The notes: generated by a model from the sequence alone, not told the origin. A DNA stretch of 64,000 bases from Lonicera japonica (GCA_021464415.1 JAKCWG010000886.1:1-64000), one strand, 5' to 3'; counted from the stretch's first letter, positions 37,904-50,620 are shown. Numbers and translations are program-made.

Positions 37904-39015
37904 ATTGAGAGTAACCCTGTTAAAAAGGAAACTGATTGGGCTGGTACAGACCACTTGCTGTTTGCTGCTCCACCTCTTGGTTAACTGATTGTGATGATCT
38001 ACCTGAGAACCTGCCCGACTGGCTACGGACCCGGTTGCCATTCCGACCACGGCTCGGACCTTGGCTAGAGCTACTACCCTCGCCTCTACTACGACCTCCC
38101 CGGTACCCCTGTGAATTGTTTGGACAAGCCTTTGCTCGAATGTCCCAGGTACCCACACACAAAGCAAGACCCAGAGAAACTACCGGTACTACTACCCCCA
38201 TCACTAGAGTAGAGACCTCCCGAAGATTCCGAGCTCAACTTGGCCTTCTTATTCCTTCCCGAATTACCAAAACTACTCATTTTCTTCCCTTTATCCAATG
38301 AATAAGAGAGCCTATCTGAACGACTGTCATAACTTCCCCTACAAGGCTCCATCAGAACTGAGTCTCTTCAGTATGTGGCCTCTACCACTTCTTTATAAGT
38401 CTGGTAATTGTATGCACTCATGACATCTCGAAAATCTGCCCGAAGACCAAAGAAAAATGACTCCATCTTTTTCTTATTTGACGGTCGATCCATGTGTAAA
38501 CATAAGTTTTTAAATTACTGGTGGTATTCCACCACCATCATCCCTTTTTGCCTCGACATCCAAAGCTCTTACCTCTTCCTCCTTCGATAGGTGTCGGATA
38601 TAAATTGGTTCTCAAATTCCTTACTAAACACTCCCCATGAGTTCATGTTAACTGTCCCACTCTGCCTTCTCCACCAACCCTGTGCAAACCGGTTAATTTG
38701 GAAGCTGCTAGCCTAAGGCGAAGTGCATTAGGAGCCTCGATCAGATCAAGCTTTTCTATTACATCGAACAACCAAGATTCTGCGTCCTCAGGTCCCTTAG
38801 TCCCATCAAACGTTGGTTGGGTCTAATTGGTTGAACGACCTTAACAACTTAGCTAGATTCCCTCCTTGATTCTGGATGGCTATTGCCTCCTCTTTCCTAT
38901 CCTGTCCCCCACTATCAGGATTTTCAGTGGACTGAGAACGATTCACACGAGCGTCTGCAATAGAGTCAGAAGAAGCTTTCATAACATCTTTTAATTCCCC
39001 CATGAATTGTAACAC
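37904..39015 (-). pseudogene. gag remnant of the Tekay-type element
   Basis: On the minus strand a charged N-terminal piece (MGELKDVMKASSDS, 39003-38806) is followed by degraded capsid-like sequence (FDGTKGPEDAESWLFDVIEK near 38800, EFENQF near 38620) with stops and frameshifts. A CCHC knuckle split between two frames (CFVCG and ACP) lies near 38120-38180. The right end runs straight into LTR-type sequence at 39009 with no primer-binding site, so the gag start has been lost. Confidence 0.75.
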
Positions 39016-40832
39016 CCACGCCTTAATGTACAGGATAACGCCTGTAATTAAGGCCTGGAGCGTTACTAACCTATCTTAGTAAGACTAAGATAGGTATATA
39101 GAAAGAAATAAGTCAACAACAACATATATAGCAAGTATCACAATGCATAGGGTATCAAACATATTATACATTCCAGCATGTATCAAGTACACATAATCCA
39201 AACCATACGAATAACCAAAGTATATAAACTCATCGGGCTAGCCGTGGCTTCCCTAAAAAATATACATACATCACAGAAAACCAAAATATACACGTAGTAT
39301 CAAAGCCTCTATATCGTCCCTAACTCGGTCGTGTCCTTGTCCTCGTGGGACTCGTGAGTACCTGAAATGTTTTAAAGAAAAACCGGGGTGAGCTATTTTC
39401 TCAGTAGGGGGGTACCAGGCATATGTTCAAAAACAAGTTTGTAAACATATCTTTTAGACCATGTTAATATCAATAATACCAACAGAAAATCCAAAATTCA
39501 TCAAGTGATCATGCATGAACGTGCTAATGCAGGTTACCTCCCGTGTTAACCGATTACTGTATAATAGAAAGCCTGGGTGATGAATAGATTCCATTGCTAC
39601 CAAGATATCACACCCTGGGTTCAATTGTCCCGATTTTACACAAGTATATAGAACAATAGCCCTGGGATTAATCACCCCGATCCCATATAAATACAGATAA
39701 TTGCAAAACCATAGTGCCTTGCCAATTTGCCTAGGTTCCTGGGCTCCACACCAGTGGCTTATAGGCGGCCAAACGTTGCTCCCCCAGGGGTTTAGGGCTT
39801 TTCAACCCAAGGGCACCGGGCCCTCCCTATTTTTCCATCCCGGCAAGCACTATACATTCAATTCATTTTTTGGTTTCCAAGATCCACCAGCTGTTCAGTA
39901 CATAGATAAATGATACAAGCCTCTGAGAAACAGATACTCGAACAATAGTCTTAAGCCATAATAGAGCCTCCATGCCTTTGAAAGTTGCCAAGGTTCCGGT
40001 TGACACCATAGTAACATATAATATGCATAACATGATGCTAATTATCCACATGAAGCAAATTATGCCATATATACTTTACCAAGTTCAACCACATATTCCT
40101 TGGCATCAAAAGTTCACAAATAAATCACTTTTATAAACCATGTCGTAGATATATCGCCAAGGGTGTCTGACTTAGTTCAAACAACTCTTTATATCAAGTA
40201 TACATGGCATATTATGCCTCCAATCATATATTCAATACCACACATATCATGCAACATCATAAATATATGTATACATTCAACTTTCTAACTTTATATAAAT
40301 CAAACGCATGAATTGTCAAGTAATAAACACATTTTATCGGATTTAGAAAGTAAGAAAACCCCTACCTCAGTTTATGAGTGAGAAAGAAGAAAGAAATTGG
40401 ATGCTTCAAGCCTTTCCCAAAGAATCCTCAAGGTAGAAGATGATGAATAGTAAGCTAGGAGGTGTTTCGGATGATTTTCGATGTTTAATCCTTCGATCGG
40501 GAGTGAAAATAGGTAAGGATTGCTCAAGAACACCTATCTTTCTCTCTCTATAACTCTATAGAGTTTAGTGGAAGAGGTTGGTTCGAAAATGGGTGAAAAA
40601 TAGCTTAAAACGAGCTTTAATCCACTTTAAGTCGGTTGCTACAGTAACCGCGCACATATTTTTGGTTCTGGAGCACTGTTTTTATTTTGGCCATAACTTT
40701 TGACTCGGAACTCCAATTGAGGTGTTCTTTATATTCACGGAAAGGTAATTCAAAGATATACAACTTCCTAAGAGGAAGTTTTCCCAACTTATGGACGCAT
40801 TTTTCCCATAAATTCACCGAAGGCAGCACTCT
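39009..40832 (-). mobile_element. LTR segment of a related gypsy family, fused into the element
   Basis: Begins TGTAACACCCACGCC and has the landmarks of the same LTR class (a stretch like TTTTGACTCGGAACTCC near 40698), but differs clearly from 32063-34331. It abuts gag on the left. At about 40830 it switches to the resident LTR within the shared word CTGTGCAATAA. Confidence 0.65.
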
Positions 40833-42393
40833 GTGCAATAATATCAACTTAAGCATTTCAATACCGGTGCTTATCCGGTTCCAACAACCTTGTCATCTCA
40901 CCGCGATTTGTTTAATTGGCCAAAATCATTTTCAAGAGGTCGTTTTGTGCATTAACAATGCTAATCAATTGATATAACTCAATTCTATATCAAGATAACC
41001 CAATGATAAATCATTACATCAGTTTAAAAGGGATATCTCATAAATTATGCATCACATGATGATAATAACATGATTTCCAAGGATTCGTAAACCAATAAAT
41101 GAGTAAAAATCACTAGACGATTTAGAATCATCATCATCAAGCCATGAGTACATGTCTAAAAGAAAGTTAAAAGTGAATTAAAAAGGGTTTATTTTCCTGG
41201 AAATTATTCAATTTAAGTGGAAATATCAAGTACATGATATTTTTTAATGATTCTAACTATTTCGGTACCAAATTCTCAATAAGCATAAAATTACCGACAT
41301 GCAGGGAGATCAACCTCTAATTCCATCACATCAAGTTCATAATCTATCACTAACAAGGTTCAGAAGATACAATATATGGTTAAATGATCTGCATGCAAGA
41401 GAAATCATCAATTTGGTACCGAAATCTAGTGTTTTCAACTCAATCAATTCGAAACTTACGAAAATGAAAGGAAAGAGGGGAGTTCCCACCTGAATAGTTA
41501 GAAGAACAGAGGATTATAGCCTGGGTTGAGCTCCAGAAATCTCCCAAATCACACATGCAATCCCGAAATCAAGACTAGAATGCGAAGAGGAAGAAAAATC
41601 TGCAATATCGGTATGAAATCCTTGATTTGGAGCTATGAAACCTTCACAGTCCACCAAGAACCACACTCTCTCTCTCTAGAAATGTTCTAACCTTACTCTC
41701 CCATGAAAATGGCTGAAAATGGTGGAGAAATAACTTAAAAACGGGTCAAAATGCACTCAACTCGTTAAAAACGAGGTGATGGGGTTACCCACTGTAATTT
41801 GGTCGTAACTTTTTGCTCGGAACTCCGATTGGGATGATCTTTATATCAACGGAAAGGTAATGAAAATCTCTAAAACTTTGTAGAAGGATGTTTCATGCAA
41901 TTTTGGATAGATTAATACCAGAATTGCGTCGAAGTCAGCGCTGCGCCGAAATGCTGCAGAATTTTGACAGAAGCAGATTTTTGTCAATCGACTGACTTCG
42001 AGCTTAGTTTTGACCAACGAGGAGCGTGAATTAAATTTTGGTCAAAATACAAAAGTTGTAGGGGGAATATGATGAAACTAGAGGAGTTTACGGAGTAGGA
42101 TTTGGATAAAAATTGAAGAAGTTATGAGTGTCTAAAGTTGACTAAAAATCAACCGATAATCAAATATTTTGGGTTCGAAAAAATGTCATTTTAATACTCT
42201 TTCCAATTCTGATAGTGATGAAACTATCAAGAAAATTCCTAAATATATAATAGGACACTATAGAAGCGACGAAGTAAATTTTGGATCTCCCTAAAATTTT
42301 AAGAAAGTGTTCGAGCTTAAAATAATAAGGATTTGAGTGTTTAACTAAAAAAAATGGACTAAATCAAATGTAATTAAAACATGGGATGTTACA
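40833..42393 (-). repeat. Remaining part of the 5' LTR of the Tekay-type element
   Basis: Aligns with 32773-34331 nearly throughout and ends GGGATGTTACA at 42393, followed by TSD CTCTA. The R/U5 part and primer-binding site have been replaced by the segment at 39009-40832. Confidence 0.85.
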
Positions 42394-42398
42394 CTCTA

Positions 42399-42501
42399 AG
42401 CCATTTTTGTCTGCTGTTGGCAGTCGTAAAATTGTGACTTCCATTGGCAATTACAAATATAGCGAGATCAATAGTCAAAAATCTGTCTTTCTGGTTTAAT
42501 G
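42399..42501. repeat. CACTA-1 right terminus
   Basis: TTGTGACTTCCATTGGCA-like subterminal words, then TTCTGGTTTAATG, a degenerate reverse complement of CACTACACCAGAA with two changes. Confidence 0.65.
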
Positions 42502-42556
42502 AAGTTTCTGAATTTTATCATTTACGTTTTGAATGACATATCTTCAAGAACACTTT

Positions 42557-42862
42557 TCATTCTATGTGATGTGCTTGAAAAACTTTTAATTCTTTTAAAA
42601 GATACCTTCTTGAGTTAGTCAGTAGGATATAATTTCCTAAACGTCGGGGAAAGAAATTATTACCAAGAATAGCGGGATTTGCTCCTATTGCACTATCTTG
42701 TCGTCGTAACTTTGGTTGACTTTGTTGTTTGGGATTATCCCCCACTTGTTGTATAACAAAGATCACACCATCTGATTGTTGTAACTTTGGTTGACTTTGT
42801 CGTTTGGGATTACCCCCCGCCCGCCAACCAAGGAACTTGTTATACAAGTGTCTAAATGACAA
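42557..42862 (-). other. Unrecognised 101-codon ORF with internal tandem repeat
   Basis: The minus-strand ORF contains two copies of a NPK(R/Q)QSQPKL segment from a tandem repeat of about 75 bp (around 42706-42745 and 42778-42820 in DNA). I recognise no family. It lies next to the CACTA-1 boundary and, by position, may belong to the minus-strand Tat element whose primer-binding site is at 43504. Coding status is doubtful. Confidence 0.25.
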
Positions 42863-43503
42863 AGTGATATGGGCAACCTATACAAAGCATCCTCTTTTTC
42901 CATTTGAACTTTAAAGCTTCTCTTTCTCTTTTTAGCATATCTCTTTTTTTCTCACATACTTATTTTCTGGTAATTATGTTGGTTCTGTGTTTCGAAATGA
43001 TGAGCCACAACAGCTGCAGTTAGATTATATGTTCAAAGGATTGATGGGACTATTGCGTAAATTGTGAGGAAGGAATTTTTGTAAGCCATCAAGTTTGTAA
43101 TTCCGTTTTGATCATAGTAAAACAATGTCGGTTAGTCCTGAGGATTAGTCTTACGCAAGTAGGGATACCTCGTAAATTCATTTGTGTTATGGATTGATTA
43201 TTTATGATTGCTTTATTGATTTAATTGCTAGTAAACACAACACAGGTTTCGATAGTACTAAAATTTGATTAGACCTAGGATTTTAATTCCGCTTATCAAA
43301 TCTCAAATTATTTTTGATAAAAATCCTAAAATCAACCTTGGTAATACGATCCCTATAAAAAAAATTCCTTTAATGGAAAATCAGGGTATCCACCGAAATC
43401 GCGACTATGTTATCCTAAAATTAAGACTGAAAAAACATGTAAATATAATCAAATATCCATGCATATTCTACTCTTATTTAGAGTATAATCCACTTAAACA
43501 TCT
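42863..43503. other. Non-coding stretch, probably Tat-element leader in minus orientation
   Basis: No gene. It follows the minus-strand primer-binding site at 43504-43520 on its downstream side, so it is likely the 5' leader of a minus-strand Tat element. Confidence 0.35.
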
Positions 43504-43520
43504 CCCCAGCATAGTCGCCA
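43504..43520 (-). other. Primer-binding site of a minus-strand Tat-type element
   Basis: On the minus strand TGGCGACTATGCTGGGG follows an LTR end (TTCTCACTG). It matches the site TGGCGACTCTGCTGGGG at 47041-47057 with one difference. Confidence 0.7.
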
Positions 43521-43583
43521 CAGTGAGAACCTGCGGTTTCGATGCTGAGTCCTCGTGGACGGTAATTCCTCGAGTTTCCTAAT

Positions 43584-44731
43584 TGTGAACACCCCAATCC
43601 ACGACCCTCGTGTGAACCTAACAAGCATTCTGCATCATGTCTTGAGTCGTCATGCATATAGAAGACCGTTAGGAAAAGCCTTGATTTTCGAGCGCGTCGG
43701 GAATCTACCACAACCATGTTGCCACTACGCACGCCCCCAAACTGCACGGTTGGCACATACCGTCGCCGCCTGTCGCACGCCCAACCATACGGATACCTGC
43801 CAACCGTACGGTTGGCATGTCCTCACCGCACGCACCTGTCGTACGCCCCAGCCGCACCCCATGCAGCTACCCCTGCGGTTGGCCTCTTTTGGAGCGTTTT
43901 TTGGCGGATTTTTCCCTATAAATAGGACCTTTGGGCTCTCATTTTGGGGACATCAACACTCACTAGTGTCTTTAGTAAGTAGAAACTCTGTCAAAATTAC
44001 CAGAGAGTCATTTTAGAGAAATTCTGAGAGAGAAAGTTTTAGAGAGAGAAAATTTAGAGAGAGAAAGGAGCAATCAAGACAAGGTTCTTATTTCTTCTTC
44101 AAGCATATTAGGTACGTCTTTCTACCACTCTACTGATTTCAATACTGCATTTCAATACCAGTTTTAATACAGAAAATTAGATAACTTGCAAAGAAGTTCA
44201 TTGCTTTCAAAACAAGTCCTTTCTAATTTTACAAAAAATCTAAAATCCGTTTTGACACGTTTTCAAAACAAACAAAAACATAAAAACAGTTTCCAAATGA
44301 ATGGAACTAGGAGACTCTGATTTCATTCTACAAATGAATACGTAGGCACTCGCAAAGCTCGAGTCTGATTTCAAAATATTGTTTTAAATCGAATTTATCC
44401 GGAAATGACTATTCTGAAAATAATTTAAACTACTTGCAAGATATCTAAAATAGGAATTAAATACATGATCCATTAAGAGACCGAAAGGGCGAATTGGGTG
44501 CCTAACACCTTCCTAATTCGTAACGTAGTTCCCGAACCCTAGCAAACAAAATTTTCAAAATAAATCTCTGGTTTCAAACGTATGAAAGATAGTTTGTTTT
44601 CAAATTATCCTTCGTACGATCTTTTGTTTGTTTTCTTGTAAAACAAACTGGCGACTCTACAAACCACGTTTTTTAAAGAAAACCGAGAACGAGGACTCTT
44701 TTCTCTCGGGTCGCGAGTCCGGATTCTCACA
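43584..44731 (+). mobile_element. Solo Tat-type LTR, 1,148 bp, TSD CTAAT
   Basis: Starts TGTGAACACCCCAATCC and ends GGATTCTCACA, with identical 5-bp flanks CTAAT (43579-43583 and 44732-44736). It carries the family landmarks: a TATAAATAGG box at about 43918, AGAGAGAGAAA runs, and the GACCGAAAGGGCGAATTGGG block near 44479. The ORFs within (43555-44016) are fortuitous in the GC-rich U3. Confidence 0.92.
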
Positions 44732-45546
44732 CTAATTTATTTGGAAAACAATTAGTTTTAATCAGAAAAAAGATGATGGTTTGTAAAACAAATTAGAGTC
44801 GCCAGTTTATATTACTAAACAAACAAAAGTGTGTATTGAAGAGGAACATCTATAGATTAAATGATCTCTTATTCACAAGCAGGTTGAAAACCAATTGATT
44901 TTAATGGTCAGGGATTAAGTTACGAATAGGGACAGTGTTAGGCACTCAATTCGCCCTTTCGGTCTCTAAGATATCTGTGTAATTATAATTGAAAATTCGC
45001 ATGCTTATTGATGTTATTGCGTATCAATCCATAGTTTTTAGAAAACGGGATTTGGGGTGGGTATAGAAATATGTGCTTCGCAATTCACCCGTTTAATTTT
45101 AGAAATTAGTGGGTGTGGTTTGTAAAGTGATTTCAATAATGGTCTAAAGCAAAACAGGTGTTTTGATATTGATATATAACAAAATAGGAGTTTTTATAAA
45201 AATTTAGGGCTTTTCGAAAGCTAATTTGGTTTGGAATTGGATATCCGATAATCCTCGAGATTCATTAGACAATAGTGTACCACAGTTTAATCATTTACAC
45301 CGGCATTGATGAATCCAGTACTCTCATACTAGATATTTACATAAGCGCCGCAATTTATAAACCAAACTGGGTACAAACGCTTAGTGATTCCTTCATAAAA
45401 CGAAACTGCTAAAACCAAGATTTTGTGAAATTAACAGATAAAATATGTTTAAAAATGGTTACAGCTCATTCCATGCCTTTGGTTTTGAAAACAAGTTTAA
45501 AATTTGAAATATGACTGATTTTGGAATTAACAACAATTTAAACATG

Positions 45547-47039
45547 TGTGAACACCCCAATCCACGACTCTCATAGTGAATCAAGCATGCCACATACGCA
45601 TTGAGCCCTAAGTACAATAATTGAGTATGTCGCGTACACGCTGAATCCTGAGTTCAACAATTCCTGCAATAATCCAGCATAACGATCCATTGGAAACCTT
45701 AGTGAAACAGTGACTCAAGAGCGTTAACGCAATGGTGCCACTTCGCTTATTATGACAGGGACCTTCATGTCAATCAGTCTTTCTATCTCTGCAATCGGTC
45801 TTCTTCCATTTTCAATCAGTCACAGAGGCATACCAATCGGTAATCCTTGTGCAACAGAAGACCGATCCTTTTTCAAGACTTTCTAATCAGTCTTTGGAAT
45901 TAATCAATCGGTCTTCAATTAAGTTTAATCGGTTTTCAACAAAAGGTGTCAGATTTTGAAAAAGACCGATCGGTCTTTCAGGCTTCCGGATCGGTTATTA
46001 GGACTTTCGAATCGGTCTTTAGTGAGAAGTGATAGGTTTTACTAGTACGGTCCCTTCTAACCATGCGGTTACCTTGTAGCCATACGGTTGGCTGCCAATT
46101 ACACCCCCAAGCCGCAGGTGCTAGCTGTATCCCCTAGCTGCAGGTGCTAACTGCACGTCCTAGCTGCACGCCCTGTGGTTAGCCTCTTTTGGAGCCTTTT
46201 TTAGCGATATTTTCTCTATAAATAGGACCTTTGGGGTCTCATTTGGGATCATCAACACTTAAGAGAGTTTAGAGAGAGAAAGTTCTGTCATTATTATTAT
46301 AGACATTTTTAGAGAGAGGAAAAGCTCTAGAGAGAAAGTTAGAGAGAGAAACAAGGAAGGAAGTAATCAGGCAAGAAATTTTTATTTTCTTTTCAAGCAC
46401 ATCAGGTACACGTTTCTATAACTCATTTGAATTTCAAATACTGCAATTAAATACAAGTTTTAATCAAGAAAATTAAATAATTTGCAAAGAAGTTCATTGC
46501 TTTCAAAACAAGTCCTTTATAAAGTTTAACAAGAAAACTAAAATCTGTTTTGACACGTTCTCAAAACAAAATAAACACAAAAATAGTTTCCAAACAAGTG
46601 AAACTAAGAGACTCTAATTTCATTCCACAAATGAATATGTAGGCGCTCATAAAGCTCGAATCTGATTTCATAAATACTATCTTAAATCAAATTTATCCAA
46701 AAGGACTATTTTGAAAATAATTCAAACTACTTACAAGATATCTAAAATATGAATTGAATACATGATCCATTAAGAAACCGAAAGGGCGAATTGGGTGTTT
46801 AACACCTTCCCAATTCGTAACGTAGTTCCCAAACCCTAGCAAAGTAAGTTATCAATAAATCTCTAGTTTCAAACGTGTAAAAGATAGCTCATTTTCGGAT
46901 TATCTTTTATACGATCTTTTGTTTGTTTTCTTGTAAAACAAACTATTGACTTTGAAAAACACAATTTCCCACAAAACACAAATTTCTAAATAAACAAAAG
47001 AAAACATGAGAAGGAAGGTCCAAAAACCGGATTCTCACA
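45547..47039 (+). repeat. 5' LTR of the deletion derivative, 1,493 bp
   Basis: TATAAATAGG box at about 46217; GACCG/AAACCG-AAAGGGCGAATTGGG block near 46778. U3 contains a run of GATCGGT/AATCGGT words between 45780 and 46020, in places alternating with CTTTC. Confidence 0.85.
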
Positions 47040-47040
47040 G

Positions 47041-47057
47041 TGGCGACTCTGCTGGGG
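47041..47057 (+). other. Primer-binding site, Tat/Ogre type
   Basis: TGGCGACTCTGCTGGGG one base after the LTR end. A site of this form is what I recall for Tat/Ogre elements, where a tRNA-Arg primer is reported; the tRNA itself was not checked. Confidence 0.75.
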
Positions 47058-47787
47058 ATGTCGAGAACTAGACTCTTATATAATGGATCATATATTTAAT
47101 TCATATTATTTATTAGATATAGGTATTGCAAGCCTTAGTCCTAGGATAACATAGAAGCGATCTAGGTGGATACCATGATACCTTTATTTGCTAATTATGT
47201 GAGGAAAATCTTTTTCACGATTAAAATTATGTAAAATACTATAACATATACTAAAGCGCTGATCAATAATGAACCGCCATATTGTTATTTCACACACACT
47301 CACATACTATAATGCATTATCGCAAGTGTGAATTTACCCTATCAACATCGAGACCAGAGTCATGACTAGGCCGTAGACTTGCGGGTCTGCACTAGCCAAA
47401 AGCAACTCATGAGGAGAGAAATTCTCATGTTTTCAAAATGTTTTCAAAAAAAAATCAAAACCTTTTCAAAATTCAGAGGTCAATGGAACCTAAGGAAATC
47501 ACATTCCTAACTTACCTCTATACGGGGCTCTCAAGTTGTTATTAATGGTTTTCTTTTGATCTCACCTAAGGAAAATTATTTGTGTGTATTAGCATCTTCT
47601 GATCGATGTATTTCCAAAAATTTGGCGATTTCAAAGTAATGAATATTTCTTTTATTTCTGGGGGAATATTCTATATGCTTCGGGATTTGTCCTTTTCTTC
47701 TTCGAAAGACATATATTCGGTCTGGCTTTTATTTAGACCAGAAGAGACAGCACTAGTAGATTGATTCGACTGGATACACCAGTTGAT

Positions 47788-49440
47788 ATGGAACACCAAC
47801 AACCACAAACTTCGAATAAAGTCACTGGAAACTCTTTCACTGCAGTGGATTTGCCCCTGGGTCCTTCCTACCAAAATCAAGGGGTGTCTCAACAAAATAT
47901 TAACTGGGGAATGCCGCCAGGGCATACTTTTGTAGATCCAACAAACACTATATTAGGGGTCGGAGACTCTAGCCATACCAACCCGGTAAGAGATATACCG
48001 AATGCTTGGGGACATTAGCAAGAACCTAACATCGCTAGTAGATGATCAACAAGCCACCAAAGCTCGGTTGGATGAGATAGATAGAGGTTAACGGGTTATG
48101 AATGAGACAACAAGAGAGACACCGCCCGCACCACCTGTGCCGCCATTTATTCATGGTCAACCAGTTGTAAATGAGCCAATAAGAGGGGCCCCACCTGTAC
48201 CAACCGCACCACTATCTGTTCACTCCGATATTCCAACTCCTATTCAACCACACAGGAGACCTAGTCCAATCAAGAATTGGCTACACCAAGAAGGTCAACC
48301 CGAAGCAACCGAACACGCTCAACGATAACAACCACCGTATCATCTTTATCATGCTCCATACTACGAGCCTATTCCTCATCCAATGAGTATACAGGGTGAT
48401 GTCATTCTTCCACAAGAGTAGATTCCAAAAGGGAATAAGGTCTTAAACGAACTCAAAGAACAATTAAAGGCCTTAGCCTAGAAGGTAGTTGAGGGATCAA
48501 GTGACTTGACACAGCTTCAAAACTATAATCTATACCTAGAGTCTCATTATCCGGTTAGGTTTAAGATGCCTGGGATAGAGAAGTTCACAGGGACAACGCC
48601 GCCAGAGTTGCATTTAAGGTCTTATGTACGGGCGATGAAGATCTACAATATAGGTGAAGCTGAGTTATCTAACTCTTTTCATTTAACTCTAGCCGGTCCA
48701 GCCCAAAGTTAGTTCCTGGGGTTAGAGAAACACCGGGTGCGATCATGGACTAATATTGTGAATGAGTTTGTTGCCCAATACAAGACAAACGAGGAATTAA
48801 AGATTACTCACAAACGTTTTGAAATGACAAAGCAAAAAGAAGATGAAAGTTTAAGTGAATTTGTCACAAGGTGGAGGGCACTCGTTGCACAAATGGTGGA
48901 ATGGATAGATGAAAAAGAACAATTGGGAATGAAATAGAAATTCGGAATAAGATGGGTCACCAATTCTTTGACCGCTTCAAAGCCTTGTTGCATGTGGGAA
49001 ATAAGATAGAAAAAGAATTGGCAAAACAAGCTGAAGCAAAGAAGTCAAGTGCACAATATAAAAAAGCTTCAACCCCGGCTACGAACTAGATTTCGACATA
49101 CAACCCTTTTGTTCAAAGCAACATTAACTATTCTACTAATCCTTTCGCCACAGTCACCAACATTTCTCCTTCGGAATACCAGGATTACAGCAACAATAGG
49201 GGGCTAACCGAGTCAAACTCAAGAAAAGGAATTTCTCACAACTGCCAGGGACGTAAGCAAGATATACAAGGAGCTGAAGGATGTAAGGATGATCTATCCG
49301 CTAAACCCGTGACCGATACCAAATCCAGTCCTTATTAATTGGAACCTCAATGAAAGATGTCAATACCACCAAAACGTGGGGCACACGATAGACAATTGCA
49401 CGGCCCTTTGGCATACTACTCAGGACTTTATCCAAGCAAG
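47788..49440 (+). pseudogene. gag remnant of the deletion derivative
   Basis: A proline-rich N-terminal part (48098-48328) is followed by capsid blocks SHYPVRFKMPGIEKFTGTTP (48539) and ITHKRFEMTKQKEDESLSEF (48804), homologous to gag at 55934-56896. A CX2HX4HX4C knuckle (CQYHQNVGH..) lies at about 49358, in another frame. Several stops and frame changes interrupt it. Confidence 0.8.
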
Positions 49441-49499
49441 AAAGATACTAAACCCGTCTCCTCTAAACCAACAGTGATTAAAGATTTGTCATTTATAAG

Positions 49500-49592
49500 C
49501 ATGAACTACGAAGACCTAAGCCCCACATTGGATTTTTTAGAATGTTAGAACATTGAGGGACGTAAGCAACCTCAGAAATGGTTTCAGGCCCA
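49500..49592 (+). repeat. Post-pol block shared with the long Tat element
   Basis: Phrases GAACTACG, CCTRAGCCCCA and GGGACGTAAGCAACCTCAG followed by TTTCAGGCCC correspond in order to 62331-62430 of the element at 53098, where they follow the integrase. Confidence 0.75.
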
Positions 49593-50024
49593 GTCTATTC
49601 TAATAAAACAATTTCATTCAGTCACAATAAGATAGTGAAGAAGTGGAAGAACAGTTCATTCAAGTACTCAAGTCATCTTTTCTTTAAAGGTTCGAGGAAC
49701 GATGATAGATTTACAAGAAAAGATCCTATGGTAAAAAGTGGGGAAAAGGATAAATCTTGACAAAGATCTCGAGCAAATTTGTTTTAGGATTTCTTGTGTC
49801 TGAAATAAAAGAAAACATGATAAGGAAGGTCGAAAGACCGGATTCTCACAACATATGGAAGATCAATTATATTATAATTAATAAAATAAAGACAGATAAA
49901 TAAATAAGGCCAAACTGTGATAAAAATTACCTGAGAGCCTTGAAAATATAGGAATAAAATTTTAAAAATATTATTCTTGAAGTTCCAGAGCTATATGATG
50001 CTTCAAATGGGGTTAGTGCATGCG

Positions 50025-50032
50025 TATTTATA
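50025..50032 (-). promoter_or_regulatory. TATA box in the minus-strand Tat LTR
   Basis: TATAAATA on the minus strand, followed by GCATGCACTAACCCC. The position fits the U3/R border. Confidence 0.5.
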
Positions 50033-50444
50033 GTCAAAAAGGAGTTTTGAGGCTGGGAAATGTGTGTTTGTCGTGTGAACAGACAGGCCGAAAGCATTTG
50101 TCCATACATCAAACACTATTCACTCAAGATGGTTTTTTCCATATCGATCAAACAGAGCATCAGATTGATCTGATTTTTAATATATTTTTCCACATGATAA
50201 GACCTATCTTTTGACCATATTTGAGCTAATTTAGACTTCGGGAAGGCCTCCGTTTGATTACCCAAAGTGAACTCTCAATTTTTTTAATTCCTAAAGATTA
50301 TATCGTCAAATTGAGCTAATTTTTTATTACACTCCTTATGGTACTGTCTAACAACTCAAAGTTTGAGGATGATCAGAAATCATGAAGTCTCATTATCCAA
50401 GTTTTCACAAGATCGACGGTTTTTTTATTTCCGACAGTTTATGG

Positions 50445-50620
50445 TTATTCTAGTAACTTCTATTCTGGCTTTCCATTTTGCTTTATTCTTCGACCTGTAT
50501 CACACGTGTAGAGTTTCTAGTTATTCTCGTAACTTCTATTTCGGCTGTCCTTTTTTGCTTTGTTCTTCGACCTGTATCACACGTGTAGAGTATGTATGTA
50601 TGTATGTATGTACGTACGTA
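50445..50620. repeat. About 75-bp tandem duplication with CACACGTGTAG, then a GTAT microsatellite
   Basis: Two adjacent units share TCGTAACTTCTATT-like and TCTTCGACCTGTATCACACG sequences, each ending CACACGTGTAGAG, with a CACGTG core. They are followed at about 50588-50620 by (GTAT)n/(GTAC)n. On the minus strand they lie about 0.4-0.6 kb upstream of the LTR TATA box, where enhancer repeats are common. Confidence 0.7.

Larger units (their letters stand above)
32063..42393 (-). mobile_element. Ty3/gypsy chromovirus (Tekay/Del type), minus orientation; TSD CTCTA
   Basis: The 3' LTR is at 32063-34331 and the remaining part of the 5' LTR ends at 42393. Five-base flanks are identical: CTCTA at 32058-32062 and 42394-42398. 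LTR ends are TGTAACA and TGTTACA. Order on the minus strand is gag, protease, RT, RNase H, integrase with a chromodomain, polypurine tract, LTR. The element is dead: gag is scrambled and pol has many breaks. Confidence 0.93.
45547..49850 (+). mobile_element. Tat-type element reduced to LTR, gag and 3' tail (deletion derivative)
   Basis: 5' LTR 45547-47039 (TGTGAACACCCCAATCC to GGATTCTCACA), primer-binding site 47041-47057, a degraded gag, then a short 3' region and only the tail of a 3' LTR ending GATTCTCACA at 49850. Flanks are ACATG (45542-45546) and ACATA (49851-49855), a TSD with one change. Protease, RT, RNase H and integrase are absent: gag joins a block that in the longer element at 53098 lies after integrase. 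Confidence 0.82.

Noticed and set aside
43555..44016. 153-codon ORF with apparent signal of coding
   Set aside because: It lies across the start of a solo LTR and its GC-rich U3 and would include LTR promoter sequence.
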